Positions 11,341-23,024 of a DNA stretch of 64,000 bases are shown one piece after another. The notes under the pieces are model-generated. The model was given only the letters and a program-made list of their open reading frames with translations, did no database searches and was not told where the DNA came from. Each line of letters starts with the position of its first letter. Positions within the stretch are counted from its first letter, which is position 1. The stretch is taken from positions 2,852,001 through 2,916,000 of the forward strand of contig NW_027475134.1 of assembly GCF_051020985.1 (NCBI RefSeq). Direction: 5' to 3'. A program made the translations under genes and the position numbers. Source of the stretch: Nomia melanderi. Lineage: Eukaryota; Arthropoda; Insecta; Hymenoptera; Halictidae.

Positions 11341-13790
11341 TTACAGATAGCGCAATAAACCAAAGTGAATTATCTGCAGGAGGCCCTGGCGCATGAATCT
11401 GTGCAGCGGGAACGACCTCGGACCACCAGGGGCCGAGAAAACGACCGTCTCATGGGGCTGGACACTCAGGGTCAGTGAATAATTCAATATATATCTGCTG
11501 ATATCTCGGGTGCTATTACAGATAGCGCAATAAATCAAAGTGCATTGTCTGTAGGAGGCCCTGGCGCATGAATCTGTGCAGCGGGAACGACCTCGGACCA
11601 CCAGGGGCCGAAAAAACCACTGTCTCATGGGGCCGGACACTCAGGGTCAGGTTAAAATCCAATATATATCTGGTGATATCTCGGGTGCTATTACAGATAG
11701 CGCAATAAATCAAAGTGCATTGTCTGTAGGAGGCCCTGGCGCATGAATCTGTGCAGCGGGAACGACCTCGGACCACCAGGGGCCGAGAAAACCACCGACA
11801 CATGGGGCCGGACTGTCAGGGTCTGGGAAAAATCCAATATATATCTGGTGATATCTCGAGTGCTATTAGAGATAGCGCAATAAACCAAAGTGAATTATCT
11901 GCAGGAGGGCCTAGCGTATTAATCTGAGCAGCAGGAACGACCTCGGACCACCAGGCGCCGAGAAAATTACAGATATTCGGAATCCGTCACCTAATGTCAT
12001 GTAAAAATCCAGCATATATCTGGTGACATCTCGGGTGCTCTTACAGATAGCGCACTAAACCAAAGTGAATTATCTGCAGGGGGCCCTGGCGCATGAATCT
12101 GTGCAACGGGAACGACCTCGGACCACCAGGGGCAGAGAAAACCACAGTCTCATGGGGCCGGACACTCAGGGTCAGGGGAAAATCCAATATATATCTGGTG
12201 ATATCTCGGGTGCTATTAGAGATAGCGCAATAAACGAAAGTCTATTGCCTGTAGGAGGCCCTGGCGCATGAATCTGTGCAGCGTGAACGACCTCGGACAA
12301 CCAGGGGCCGAGAAAACTACCGTCTCATGGGGCCGGTCACTCAGGGTCAGTGAAAAATCCAATATATATCTGCTGATATCTCGGGTGCTATTAGAGATAG
12401 CGCAATAAACCAAAGTGAATTATCTGCAGGAGGCCCTGGCGCATGAATCTGTGCAGCGGGAACGACCTCGGACCACCAGGGGCCGAGAAAACGACCGCCT
12501 CATGGGGCCGGACACTCAGGGTCAGTGAAAAATCCAATATATATCTGCTGATATCTCGGGTGCTATTACAGAAGGCGCAATAAATCAAAGTGCATTGTCT
12601 GTAGGAGGCCCTGGCGCATGAATCTGTGCAGCGGGAACGACCTCGGACCACCAGGGGCCGAGAAAACCACAGTCTCATGGGGCCGGACACTCAGGGTCAG
12701 TGTAAAATCCAATATATATGTGGTGATATCTCGGGTGCTATTACAGATAGCGCAATAAATCAAAGTGAATTATCTGCAGTAGGCCCTGTCGTATGAATCT
12801 GTGCAGCGGGAACGACCTCGGACCACCAGGGGCCGAGAAAACTACCGTCTCATGGGGCCGGTCACTCAGGGTCAGTGAAAAATCCAATATATATCTGCTG
12901 ATATCTCGGGTGCTATTAGAGATAGCGCAATAAACCAAAGAGAATTATCTGCAGGAGGCCCTGGCGCATGAATCTGTGCAGCGGGAACGACCTCGGACCA
13001 CCAGGGGCCGAGAAAAAGACCGTCTCATGGGGCCGGACACTCAGGGTCAGTGAAAAATCCAATATATATCTGCTGATATCTCGGGTGCTATTACAGATAG
13101 CGCAATAAATCAAAGTGCATTGTCTGTAGGAGGCCCTGGCGCATGAATCTGTGCAGCGGGAACGACCTCGGACCACCAGGGGCCGAGAAAACCACAGTCT
13201 CATGGGGCCGGTCACTCAGGGTCAGTGAAAAATCCAATATATATCTGCTGATATCTCGGGTGCTATTAGAGATAGCGCAATAAACCAAAGTGAATTATCT
13301 GCAGGAGGCCCTGGCGCATGAATCTGTGCAGCGGGAACGACCTCGGACCACCAGGGGCCGAGAAAACGACCGTCTCATGGGGCTGGACACTCAGGGTCAG
13401 TTAATAATTCAATATATATCTGCTGATATCTCGGGTGCTATTACAGATAGCTCAATAAATCAAATTGCATTGTCTGTAGGAGGCCCTGGCGCATGAATCT
13501 GTGCAGCGGGAACGACCTCGGACCACCAGGGGCCGAAAAAACCACTGTCTCATGGGGCCGGACACTCAGGGTCAGGGTAAAATCCAATATATATCTGGTG
13601 ATATCTCGGGTGCTATTACAGATAGCGCAATAAACCAAAGTGAATTATCTATAGGATGCCCTGGCGCATGAATCTGTGCAACGGGAACGACCTCGGACCA
13701 CGAGGGACTGAGAAAAACATCGACACATGGGGCCGGACTGTCAGGGTCAAGGAAAAATCCAATACTTATGTGGTGATATCTCGGGTGCTA
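11341..13790. repeat. Domain A higher-order block 4, 14 monomers, leading into a start-like strip
   Basis: This copy reads 1-5, the fused 7/8, and then 9-16 without a gap, so it keeps both the 9-12 group lost in block 3 and the 14-16 group lost in block 2. At 13791 it passes into a hybrid of type 17 and then into the strip first seen at 673-1190. It supports an 18-monomer ancestor for blocks 2-4. Confidence 0.75.
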
Positions 13791-15203
13791 TTAGAGATAG
13801 CGCAATACATCAAAGTGCATTGTCTGTAGGAGGCCCTGGCGCATAAATCTGTGCCGCGGGAACGACCTAGGACCACCAGGGGCCGAGAAAACCACCGTCT
13901 CATGGGGCCGGACACTCAGGGTCAGGGGAAAATCCAATATATATCTGGTGATATCTCGGGTGCTATTACAGATAGCGCAATACATCAAAGTGCATTGTCT
14001 GTAGGAGGCCCTGGCGCATGAATCTGTGCAGCGGGAACGAACTCGGACCACCAGGGGCCGAAAAAACCACAGTCTCATGGGGCCGGACACTCAGGGTCAG
14101 GGTAAAATGCAATATATATCTGGTGATATCTCGGGTGCTATTACAGATAGCGCAATAAATCAAAGTGCATTGTCTGTAGGAGGCCCAGGCGCATGAATCT
14201 GTGCAGCGGGAACGACCTCGGACCACCAGGAGCCGAGGAAACGACCGCCTCATGGGGCCGGACACTCAGGGTCAGTGAAAAATCCAATATATATCTGGTG
14301 ATATCTCGGCTGCTATTACAGATAGCGCAATAAATCAAAGTGCATTGTCTGTAGGAGGACCTGGCGCATGAATCTGTGCAGCGGGAACGACCTCGGACCA
14401 CCAGGGGCCGAAAAAACCACAGTCTCATGGGGCCGGTCACTCAGAGTCAGTGAAAAATCCAATATATATCTGCTGATATCTCGGGTGCTATTAGAGATAG
14501 CGAAATAAACCAAAGAGAATTATCTGCAGGAGGCCCTGGCGCATGAATCTGTGCAGCGGGAACGACCTCGGACCACCAGGGGCCGAGAAAACGACCGTCT
14601 CATGGGGCCGGACACTCAGGGTCAGTGAAAAATCCAATATATATCTGCTGATATCTCGGGTGCTATTACAGATAGCGCAATAAATCAAAGTGCATTGTCT
14701 GTAGGAGGCCCTGGCGCATGAATCTGTGCAGCGGGAACGACCTCGGACCACCAGGGGCCGAGAAAACCACAGTCTCATGGGGCCGGTCACTCAGGGTCAG
14801 TGAAAAATCCAATATATATCTGCTGATATCTCGGGTGCTATTAGAGATAGCGCAATAAACCAAAGTGAATTATCTGCAGGAGGCCCTGGCGCATGAATCT
14901 GTGCAGCGGGAACGACCTCGGACCACCAGGGGCCGAGAAAACGACCGTCTCATGGGGCTGGACACTGAGGGTCAGTTAATAATTCAATATATATCTGCTG
15001 ATATCGCGGGTGCTATTACAGATAGCGCAATAAATCAAAGTGCATTGTCTGTAGGAGGCCCTGGCGCATGAATCTGTGCAGCGGGAACGACCTCGGACCA
15101 CCAGGGGCCGAAAAAACCACTGTCTCATGGGGCCGGACACTCAGGGTCAGGGTAAAATCCAATATATATCTGGTGATATCTCGGGTGCTATTACAGATAG
15201 CGC

Positions 15204-15230
15204 AATAAATCAAAGTGCATTGTCTGTAGG
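15204..15230 (+). other. AATAAA hexamer with GT-rich downstream segment (example)
   Basis: Bases 24-29 of most monomers read AATAAA, directly after the GTGCTAT/ATAGCGC dyad. A GT-rich stretch (GTGCATTGTCTGTAGG, unit 35-50) follows within about 20 bases. This is the arrangement of a canonical metazoan poly(A) signal and downstream element on the plus strand. Departures are seen as AATACA (5934, 10831), AATGAA (15905), AATAAG (38119) and AATAAC (38644). A chance origin is possible; use in cleavage of satellite transcripts is untested. Confidence 0.45.
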
Positions 15231-15238
15231 AGGCCCTG

Positions 15239-15287
15239 GCGCATGAATCTGTGCAGCGGGAACGACCTCGGACCACCAAGGGCCGAG
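15239..15287. other. GCGCA/TGTGC and CTCGG/CCGAG inverted repeats (example)
   Basis: In the reference monomer GCGCA (15239-15243) can pair with TGTGC (15250-15254) across the loop TGAATC with one G-T wobble. CTCGG (15267-15271) pairs perfectly with CCGAG (15283-15287) across eleven bases; within that loop CC can pair with GG, extending the hairpin past one A-G mismatch. GAGA and TCTC (unit positions 105-108 and 118-121) form a further four-base dyad overlapping the last arm. The CTCGG/CCGAG pair is lost in the 174-bp monomers, which read GCGAGAC, and weakened in copies that read GCCGAAAAAA. Confidence 0.65.
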
Positions 15288-15540
15288 AAAACCACCGTCT
15301 CATGGGGCCGGACACTCAGGGTCAGGGGAAAATCCAATATATATACGGTGATATCTCGGGTGCTATTAAAGATAGCGCAATAAATCATAGTGCATTGTCT
15401 GTAGGAGGCCCTAGCGCACGAATCTGTGCAGCGGGAACGACCTCGGACCACCAGGGGCCGAGAAAACCACCGTCTCATGGGGCCGGACACTCAGGGTCAG
15501 GGGAAAATCCAATATGTATATGGTGATATCTCGGGTGCTA

Positions 15541-15738
15541 TTACAGAGAGCGCAATAAATCAAAGTGCATTGTCTGTAGGAGGCCCTGGCGCATGAATCT
15601 GTGCAGCGGGATCGAATTCGGACCACCAGGGGCCGAGAAAATCACTTTCTCATGAGGCCGGACTGTCAGGGTCAGGCAAAAATGCAATATACATCTGGTG
15701 ATATCTCGGGTGCTATTAGAGATAGCGCAATAAATCAA
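15541..15738. repeat. EcoRI-bearing monomer variant, first of five
   Basis: The variant reads GGGATCGAATTCGGACC and continues with AAAATCACTTTCTCATGAGG and GGCAAAAATGCAATATACATC. GAATTC sits at 15614, 17887, 19812, 21561 and 24011; I found no other GAATTC in the window. The spacings are 2273, 1925, 1749 and 2450 bases (13, 11, 10 and 14 monomers). The upstream neighbour in every copy has the ATGTATATGG variant and CAGAGAGCGC, so the marker travels as a group of at least two monomers. Confidence 0.8.
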
Positions 15739-18362
15739 AGTGCATTATCTATAGGATGCCCTGGCGCATAAATCTGTGCAGCGGGATCGACCTCGGACCA
15801 CGAGGGACCGAGAAAAACATCGACACATGGGGCCGGACTGTCAGGGTCAAGGAAAAATCCAATATTTATCTGGTGATATCTCGGGTGCTATTAGAGATAG
15901 CGCAATGAATCAAAGTGCATTGTCTTTTGGAGGCCCTGGCGCATGAATCTGTGCAGCGGGATCGACCTCGGACCAGCATGGGCCGAGAAAATCTCCGTCT
16001 CATGCGGCCGGACTGTCAGGGTCAGGGAAAAATACAATATATATCAGGTGATATCTCGGGTGCTATTAGAGATAGCGAAATAAATCAAAGTGCATTGTCT
16101 GCAGGAGGCCCTGGCGCATGAATCTGTGCAGCGGGATCGACCTCGGACCACTAGGGGCCGAGAAAATCACCGTCTCATGGGGCCGGACACTCAGGGTCTG
16201 GAGAAAATCCAATATATATCTGGTGATATCTCGAGTGCTATTAGAGATAGCGCAATAAATCAAAGTGCATTGTCTGTAGGAGGCCCTGGCGCATGAATCT
16301 GTGCAGCGGGAACGACCTCGGACCACCAGGGGCCGAGAAAACTACCGCCTCATGGGACCGGACACTCAGGGTCAGTGAAAAATCCAATATATATCTGGTG
16401 ATATCTCGGCTGCTATTACAGATAGCGCAATAAATCAAAGTGCATTGTCTGTAGGAAGCCCTGGCGCATGAATCTGTGCAGCGGGAACGACCTCGGACCA
16501 CCAGGGGCGAGACAACCACCTTCTCATGGGGCCGGACACTCAGGGTCAGGGAAAAATCCAATATATATCTGGTTATATCTCGGGTGCTATTACAGATAGC
16601 GCAATAAATCAAAGTGCATTACCTGTAGGAGGCCCTGGCGCATGAATCTGTGCAGCGGGAACGACCTCGGACCACCAGGGGCGAGACAACCACCTTCTCA
16701 TGGGGCCGGACACTCAGGGTCAGGGAAAAATCCAATATATATCTGGTGATATCTCGGGTGCTATTACAGATAGCGCAATAAATCAAAGTGCATTACCTGT
16801 AGGAGGCCCTGGCGCATGAATCTGTGCAGCGGGAACGACCTCGGACCACCAGGGGCCGAGAAAACGACCGTCTCATGGGGCCGGACACTCAGGGTCAGTG
16901 AAAAATCCAATATATATCTGCTGATATCTCGGGTGCTATTACAGATAGCGCAATAAATCAAAGTGCATTGTCTGTAGGAGGCCCTGGCGCATGAATCTGT
17001 GCAGCGGGAACAACCTCGGACCATCAGGGGCCGAAAAAACCACAGTCTCATGGGGCCGGACACCCAGGGGCAGGGTAAAATCCAATATATATCTGGTGAT
17101 ATCTCGGGTGCTATTACAGATAGCGCAATAAATCAAAGTTCATTGTCTGTAGGAGGCCCTGGCGCATGAATCTGTGCAGCGGGAACGACCTCGGACCACC
17201 AGGGGCCGAGAAAACTACCGCCTCATGGGGCCGGACACTCAGGGTCAGTGAAAAATCCAATATATATCTGGTGATATCTCGGCTGCTATTACAGATAGCG
17301 CAATAAATCAAAGTGCATTGTCTGTAGGAGGCCCTGGCGCATTGAACCTGTGCAGCGGGAACGACCTCGGACCACCAGGGGCGAGACAACCACCTTCTCA
17401 TGGGGCCGGACACTCAGGGTCAGGGAAAAATCCAATATATATCTGGTGATATCTCGGGTGCTATTACAGATAGCGCAATAAATCAAAGTGCATTACCTGT
17501 AGGAGGCCCTGGCGCATGAATCTGTGCAGCGGGAACGTCCTCGGAACTCCAGGGGCCGAGACAACGACCGTCTCATGGGGCCGGACACTCAGGGTCAGGG
17601 TAAAATCCAATATATATCTGGTGATATCTCGGGTGCTATTACAGATAGCGCAATAAATCAAAGTGCATTGTCTGTAGGAGGCCCTGGCGCATGAATCTGT
17701 GCAGCGGGAACGACCTCGGACCACCAGGGGCCGAGAAAACCACCGTCTCATGGGGCCGGACACTCAGGGTCAGGGGAAAGTCCAATATGTATATGGTGAT
17801 ATCTCGGGTGCTATTACAGAGAGCGCAATAAATCAAAGTGCATCGTCTGTAGGAGGCCCTGGCGCATGAATCTGTGCAGCGGGATCGAATTCGGACCACC
17901 AGGGGCCGAGAAAATCACTTTCTCATGAGGCCGGACTGTCAGGGTCAGGCAAAAATGCAATATACATCTGGTGATATCTCGGGTGCTATTAGAGATAGCG
18001 CAATAAATCAAAGTGCATTATCTATAGGATGCCCTGGCGCATAAATCTGTGCAGCGGGATCGACCTCGGACCACGAGGGACAGAGAAAAACATCGACACA
18101 TGGGGCCGGACTGTCAGGGTCAAGGAAAAATCCAATATTTATCTGGTGATATCTCGGGTGCTATTAGAGATAGCGCAATGAATCAAAGTGCATTGTCTTT
18201 TGGAGGCCCTGGCGCATGAATCTGTGCAGCGGGATCGACCTCGGACCAGCATGGGCCGAGAAAATCTCCGTCTCATGCGGCCGGACTGTCAGGGTCAGGG
18301 AAAAATACAATATATATCAGGTGATATCTCGGGTGCTATTAGAGATAGCGAAATAAATCAAA

Positions 18363-19700
18363 GTGCATTGTCTGCAGGAGGCCCTGGCGCATGAATCTGT
18401 GCAGCGGGATCGACCACGGACCACCAGGGGCCGAGAAAACCACCGACACATGGGGCCGGACACTCAGGGTCTGGAGAAAATCCAATATATATCTGGTGAT
18501 ATCTCGAGTGCTATTAGAGATAGCGCAATAAACAAAAGAGAATTATCTATAGGATGCCCTGGCGCATGGATCTGTGCAGCGGGATCGACCTCGGACCACC
18601 AGGGACCGAGAAAAACATCGACACATGGGGCCGGACTGTCAGGGTCAAGGAATTATCCAATATATATCTTTTGATATCACGGGTGCTATTAGAGATAGCG
18701 CAATATACCAAAGTGAATTATCTGCAGGAGGGCCTAGCGTATTAATCTGAGCAGCGGGAACGACCTCGGACCACCAGGGGCCGAGAAAACCACCGACACA
18801 TGGGGCCGGACTGTCAGGGTCTGGGAAAAATCCAATATATATCTGGTGATATCTCGAGTGCTATTAGAGATAGCGCAATAAACCAAAGTGAATTATCTGC
18901 AGGAGGGCCTAGCGTATTAATCTGTGCAGCAGGAACGACCTCGGACCACCAGGCGCCGAGAAAATTACAGATATTCGGAATCCGTCACCTAATGTCATGT
19001 AAAAATCCAGCATATATCTGGTGACATCTCGGGTGCTCTTACAGATAGCGCACTAAACCAAAGTGAATTATCTGCAGGGGGCCCTGGCGCATGAATATGT
19101 GCAGCGGGAACGACCTCGGAGCACCAGGGGCCGAGAAAACCACCGTCTCATGGTGCCGGACACTCAGGGTCAGGGGAAAATCCAATATATATCTGGTGAT
19201 ATCTCGGGTGCTATTAAAGATAGCGCAATAAATCATAGTGCATTGTCTGTAGGAGGCCCTAGCGCATGAATCTGTGGAGCTGGAACGACCTCGGACCACC
19301 AGGGGCCGAGAAAACCACCGTCTCATGGGGCCGGACACTCAGGGTCAGGGGAAAATCCAATATGTATATGGTGATATCTCGGGTGCTATTAGAGATAGCG
19401 CAATAAACCAAAGTGCATTGTCTGTAGGAGGCCCTGGCGCATGAATCTGTGCAGCGGGAACGACCTCGGACCACCAGGGGCCGAGAAAACCACAGTCTCA
19501 TGGGGCCGGACACTCAGGGTCAGGGGAAAATCCAATATATATCTGGTGATATTTCGGGTGCTATTAGAGATAGCGAAATAAATCATAGTGCATTGTCTGT
19601 AGGAGGCCCTAGCGCACGAATCTGTGCAGCGGGAACGACCTCGGACCACCAGGGGACGAGAAAACCACCGTCTCATGGGGCCGGACACTCAGGGTCAGGG
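18363..19700. repeat. Domain B duplicated block, copy 1 (partner at offset 3324)
   Basis: The strip contains in order a GGGATCGACCACGG monomer, one with GCGCATGGATCTG and AAGGAATTATCC followed by ATCTTTTGATATCACGGG, one with GGGCCTAGCGTATTAATCTGAGC, the divergent landmark at 18965, and GCATGAATATGTGC. The same order, including these private changes, recurs from about 21687. The offset of 3324 is 19 monomers less one base. Confidence 0.85.
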
Positions 19701-21686
19701 GAAAATCCAATATGTATATGGTGATATCTCGGGTGCTATTACAGAGAGCGCAATAAATCAAAGTGCATCGTCTGTAGGAGGCCCTGGCGCATGAATCTGT
19801 GCAGCGGGATCGAATTCGGACCACCAGGGGCCGAGAAAATCACTTTCTCATGAGGCCGGACTGTCAGGGTCAGGCAAAAATGCAATATACATCTGGTGAT
19901 ATCTCGGGTGCTATTAGAGATAGCGCAATAAATCAAAGTGCATTATCTATAGGATGCCCTGGCGCATAAATCTGTGCAGCGGGATCGACCTCGGACCACG
20001 AGGGACCGAGAAAAACATCGACACATGGGGCCGGACTGTCAGGGTCAAGGAAAAATCCAATATTTATCTGGTGATATCTCGGGTGCTATTAGAGATAGCG
20101 CAATGAATCAAAGTGCATTGTCTTTTGGAGGCCCTGGCGCATGAATCTGTGCAGCGGGATCGACCTCGGACCAGCATGGGCCGAGAAAATCTCCGTCTCA
20201 TGGGGCCGGACACTCAGGGTCAGTGAAAAATCCAATATATATCTGCTGATATCTCGGGTGCTATTACAGATAGCGCAATAAATCAAAGTGCATTGTCTGT
20301 AGGAGGCCCTGGCGCATGAATCTGTGCAGCGGGAACAACCTCGGACCATCAGGGGCCGAAAAAACCACAGTCTCATGGGGCCGGACACCCAGGGGCAGGG
20401 TAAAATCCAATATATATCTGGTGATATCTCGGGTGCTATTACAGATAGCGCAATAAATCAAAGTGCATTGTCTGTAGGAGGCCCTGGCGCATTGAACCTG
20501 TGCAGCGGGAACGACCTCGGACCACCAGGGGCGAGACAACCACCTTCTCATGGGGCCGGACACTCAGGGTCAGGGAAAAATCCAATATATATCTGGTGAT
20601 ATCTCGGGTGCTATTACAGATAGCGCAATAAATCAAAGTGCATTACCTGTAGGAGTCCCTGGCGCATGAATCTGTGCAGCGGGAACGTCCTCGGAACTCC
20701 AGGGGCCGAGACAACGACCGTCTCATGGGGCCGGACACTCAGGGTCAGGGTAAAATCCAATATATATCTGGTGATATCTCGGGTGCTATTACAGATAGCG
20801 CAATAAATCAAAGTGCATTGTCTGTAGGAGGCCCTGGCGCATGAACCTGTGCAGCGGGAACGACCTCGGACCACCAGGGGCCGAGAAAACCACAGTCTCA
20901 TGGGGCCGGACACACAGGGTCAGGGTAAAATCCAATATATATCTGGTGATATCTCGGGTGCTATTAGAGATAGCGCAATAAACCAAAGTGCATTGTCTGT
21001 AGGAGGACCTGGCGCATGAATCTGTGCAGGGGGAACTACCTCGGACCACCAGGGGCCGAAAAAACCGCAGTCTCATGGGGCCGGACACTCAGGGTCAGGG
21101 TAAAATCCAATATATATCTGGTGATATCTCGGGTGCTATTACAGATAGCGCAATAAATCAAAGTGCATTGTCTGTAGGAGGCCCTGGCGCATGAATCTGT
21201 GCAGCGGGAACGACCTCGGACCACCAGGGGCGATACAACCACCTTCTCATGGGGCCGGACACTCAGGGTCAGGGGAAAATCCAATATATATCTGGTGATA
21301 TCTCGGGTGCTATTAAAGATAGCGCAATAAATCATAGTGCATTGTCTGTAGGAGGCCCTAGCGCACGAATCTGTGCAGCGGGAACGACCTCGGACCACCA
21401 GGGGCCGAGAAAACCACCGTCTCATGGGGCCGGACACTCAGGGTCAGGGGAAAGTCCAATATGTATATGGTGATATCTCGGGTGCTATTACAGAGAGCGC
21501 AATAAATCAAAGTGCATCGTCTGTAGGAGGCCCTGGCGCATGAATCTGTGCAGCGGGATCGAATTCGGACCACCAGGGGCCGAGAAAATCACTTTCTCAT
21601 GAGGCCGGACTGTCAGGGTCAGGCAAAAATGCAATATACATCTGGTGATATCTCGGGTGCTATTAGAGATAGCGCAATAAATCAAA

Positions 21687-23024
21687 GTGCATTGTCTGCA
21701 GGAGGCCCTGGCGCATAAATCTGTGCCGCGGGATCGACCACGGACCACCAGGGGCCGAGAAAACCAACGACACATGGGGCCGGACACTCAGGGTCTGGAG
21801 AAAATCCAATATATATCTGGTGATATCTCGAGTGCTATTAGAGATAGCGCAATAAACAAAAGAGAATTATCTATAGGATGCCCTGGCGCATGGATCTGTG
21901 CAGCGGGATCGACCTCGGACCACCAGGGACCGAGAAAAACATCGACACATGGGGCCGGACTGTCAGGGTCAAGGAATTATCCAATATATATCTTTTGATA
22001 TCACGGGTGCTATTAGAGATAGCGCAATATACCAAAGTGAATTATCTGCAGGAGGGCCTAGCGTATTAATCTGAGCAGCGGGAACGACCTCGGACCACCA
22101 GGGGCCGAGAAAACCACCGACACATGGGGCCGGACTGTCAGGGTCTGGGAAAAATCCAATATATATCTGGTGATATCTCGAGTGCTATTAGAGATAGCGC
22201 AATAAACCAAAGTGAATTATCTGCAGGAGGGCCTAGCGTATTAATCTGTGCAGCAGGAACGACCTCGGACCACCAGGCGCCGAGAAAATTACAGATATTC
22301 GGAATCCGTCACCTAATGTCATGTAAAAATCCAGCATATATCTGGTGACATCTCGGGTGCTCTTACAGATAGCGCACTAAACCAAAGTGAATTATCTGCA
22401 GGGGGCCCTGGCGCATGAATATGTGCAGCGGGAACGACCTCGGAGCACCAGGGGCCGAGAAAACCACCGTCTCATGGTGCCGGACACTCAGGGTCAGGGG
22501 AAAATCCAATATATATCTGGTGATATCTCGGGTGCTATTAAAGATAGCGCAATAAATCATAGTGCATTGTCTGTAGGAGGCCCTAGCGCATGAATCTGTG
22601 GAGCTGGAACGTCCTCGGACCACCAGGGGCCGAGAAAACCACCGTCTCATGGGGCCGGACACTCAGGGTCAGGGGAAAATCCAATATGTATATGGTGATA
22701 TCTCGGGTGCTATTAGAGATAGCGCAATAAACCAAAGTGCATTGTCTGTAGGAGTCCCTGGCGCATGAATCTGTGCAGCGGGAACGACCTCGGACCACCA
22801 GGGGCCGAGAAAACCACAGTCTCATGGGGCCGGACACTCAGGGTCAGGGGAAAATCCAATATATATCTGGTGATATTTCGGGTGCTATTAGAGATAGCGC
22901 AATAAATCAAAGTGCATTGTCTGTAGGAGGCCCTGGCGCATGAATCTGTGCAGCGGGAACGACCTCGGAACACCAGGGACCGAGAAAACCACCGTCTCAT
23001 GGGGCTGGACACTCAGGGTCAGTG
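21687..23024. repeat. Domain B duplicated block, copy 2
   Basis: This repeats the order of 18363-19700 with the same private changes (AAGGAATTATCC near 21973, ATCTTTTGATATCAC near 21990, landmark at 22289, GAATATGTGC near 22427). Small differences, such as GCATAAATCTGTGCCGCG at its left edge and GTCCTCGG near 22612, show the copies are not perfectly identical. The right edge is uncertain because the flanking monomers become generic. Confidence 0.8.

Larger units (their letters stand above)
1..15180. repeat. Domain A: higher-order repeats of up to 20 monomers
   Basis: Monomer types recur in the same order at long offsets. The strip at 498-1190 returns at 13791-14483 (offset 13293, 76 units less 7 bases). 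The monomer at 522, with GCGCATAAATCTGTGCCGCG, returns near 5769 and 10666, and a close variant lies at 13815. The strip 4870-5560 returns at 14491-15180. Between them lie four copies of one higher-order block starting at 2945, 6444, 8893 and 11341. Domain-typical features are TGCT dyad loops, GAATAATTCAATATA monomers, and a very divergent monomer once per block. The edges of the domain are where these recurrences stop and are accurate to about one monomer. Confidence 0.8.
15181..15355 (+). repeat. Reference monomer, 175 bp, used for numbering
   Basis: This copy starts at TCGGGTGCTA and ends just before the next TCGGG. It differs from my hand-made consensus at only three places (A at 99, A and C at 165-166). 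Consensus composition by hand count is A 48, C 42, G 51, T 34, so 53% G+C, with nine CpG sites. Order along the unit: GTGCTAT/ATAGCGC dyad 5-23, AATAAA 24-29, a GT-rich two-state segment 35-50, GCGCA/TGTGC dyad 59-74, CTCGG/CCGAG dyad 87-107, two GGGGCCG heptamers 25 bases apart (99-105 and 124-130), CAGGGTCAGGG near 137-147, and the AT-rich CCAATATATATC with the ATATC/GATAT dyad at 161-174. The choice of first base is arbitrary. Confidence 0.9.

Noticed and set aside
15181..15355. A 25-base subrepeat inside the monomer, from the two GGGGCCG heptamers 25 bases apart (175 = 7 x 25)
   Set aside because: Only one such pair is visible; the other sevenths of the unit show no similarity by eye.
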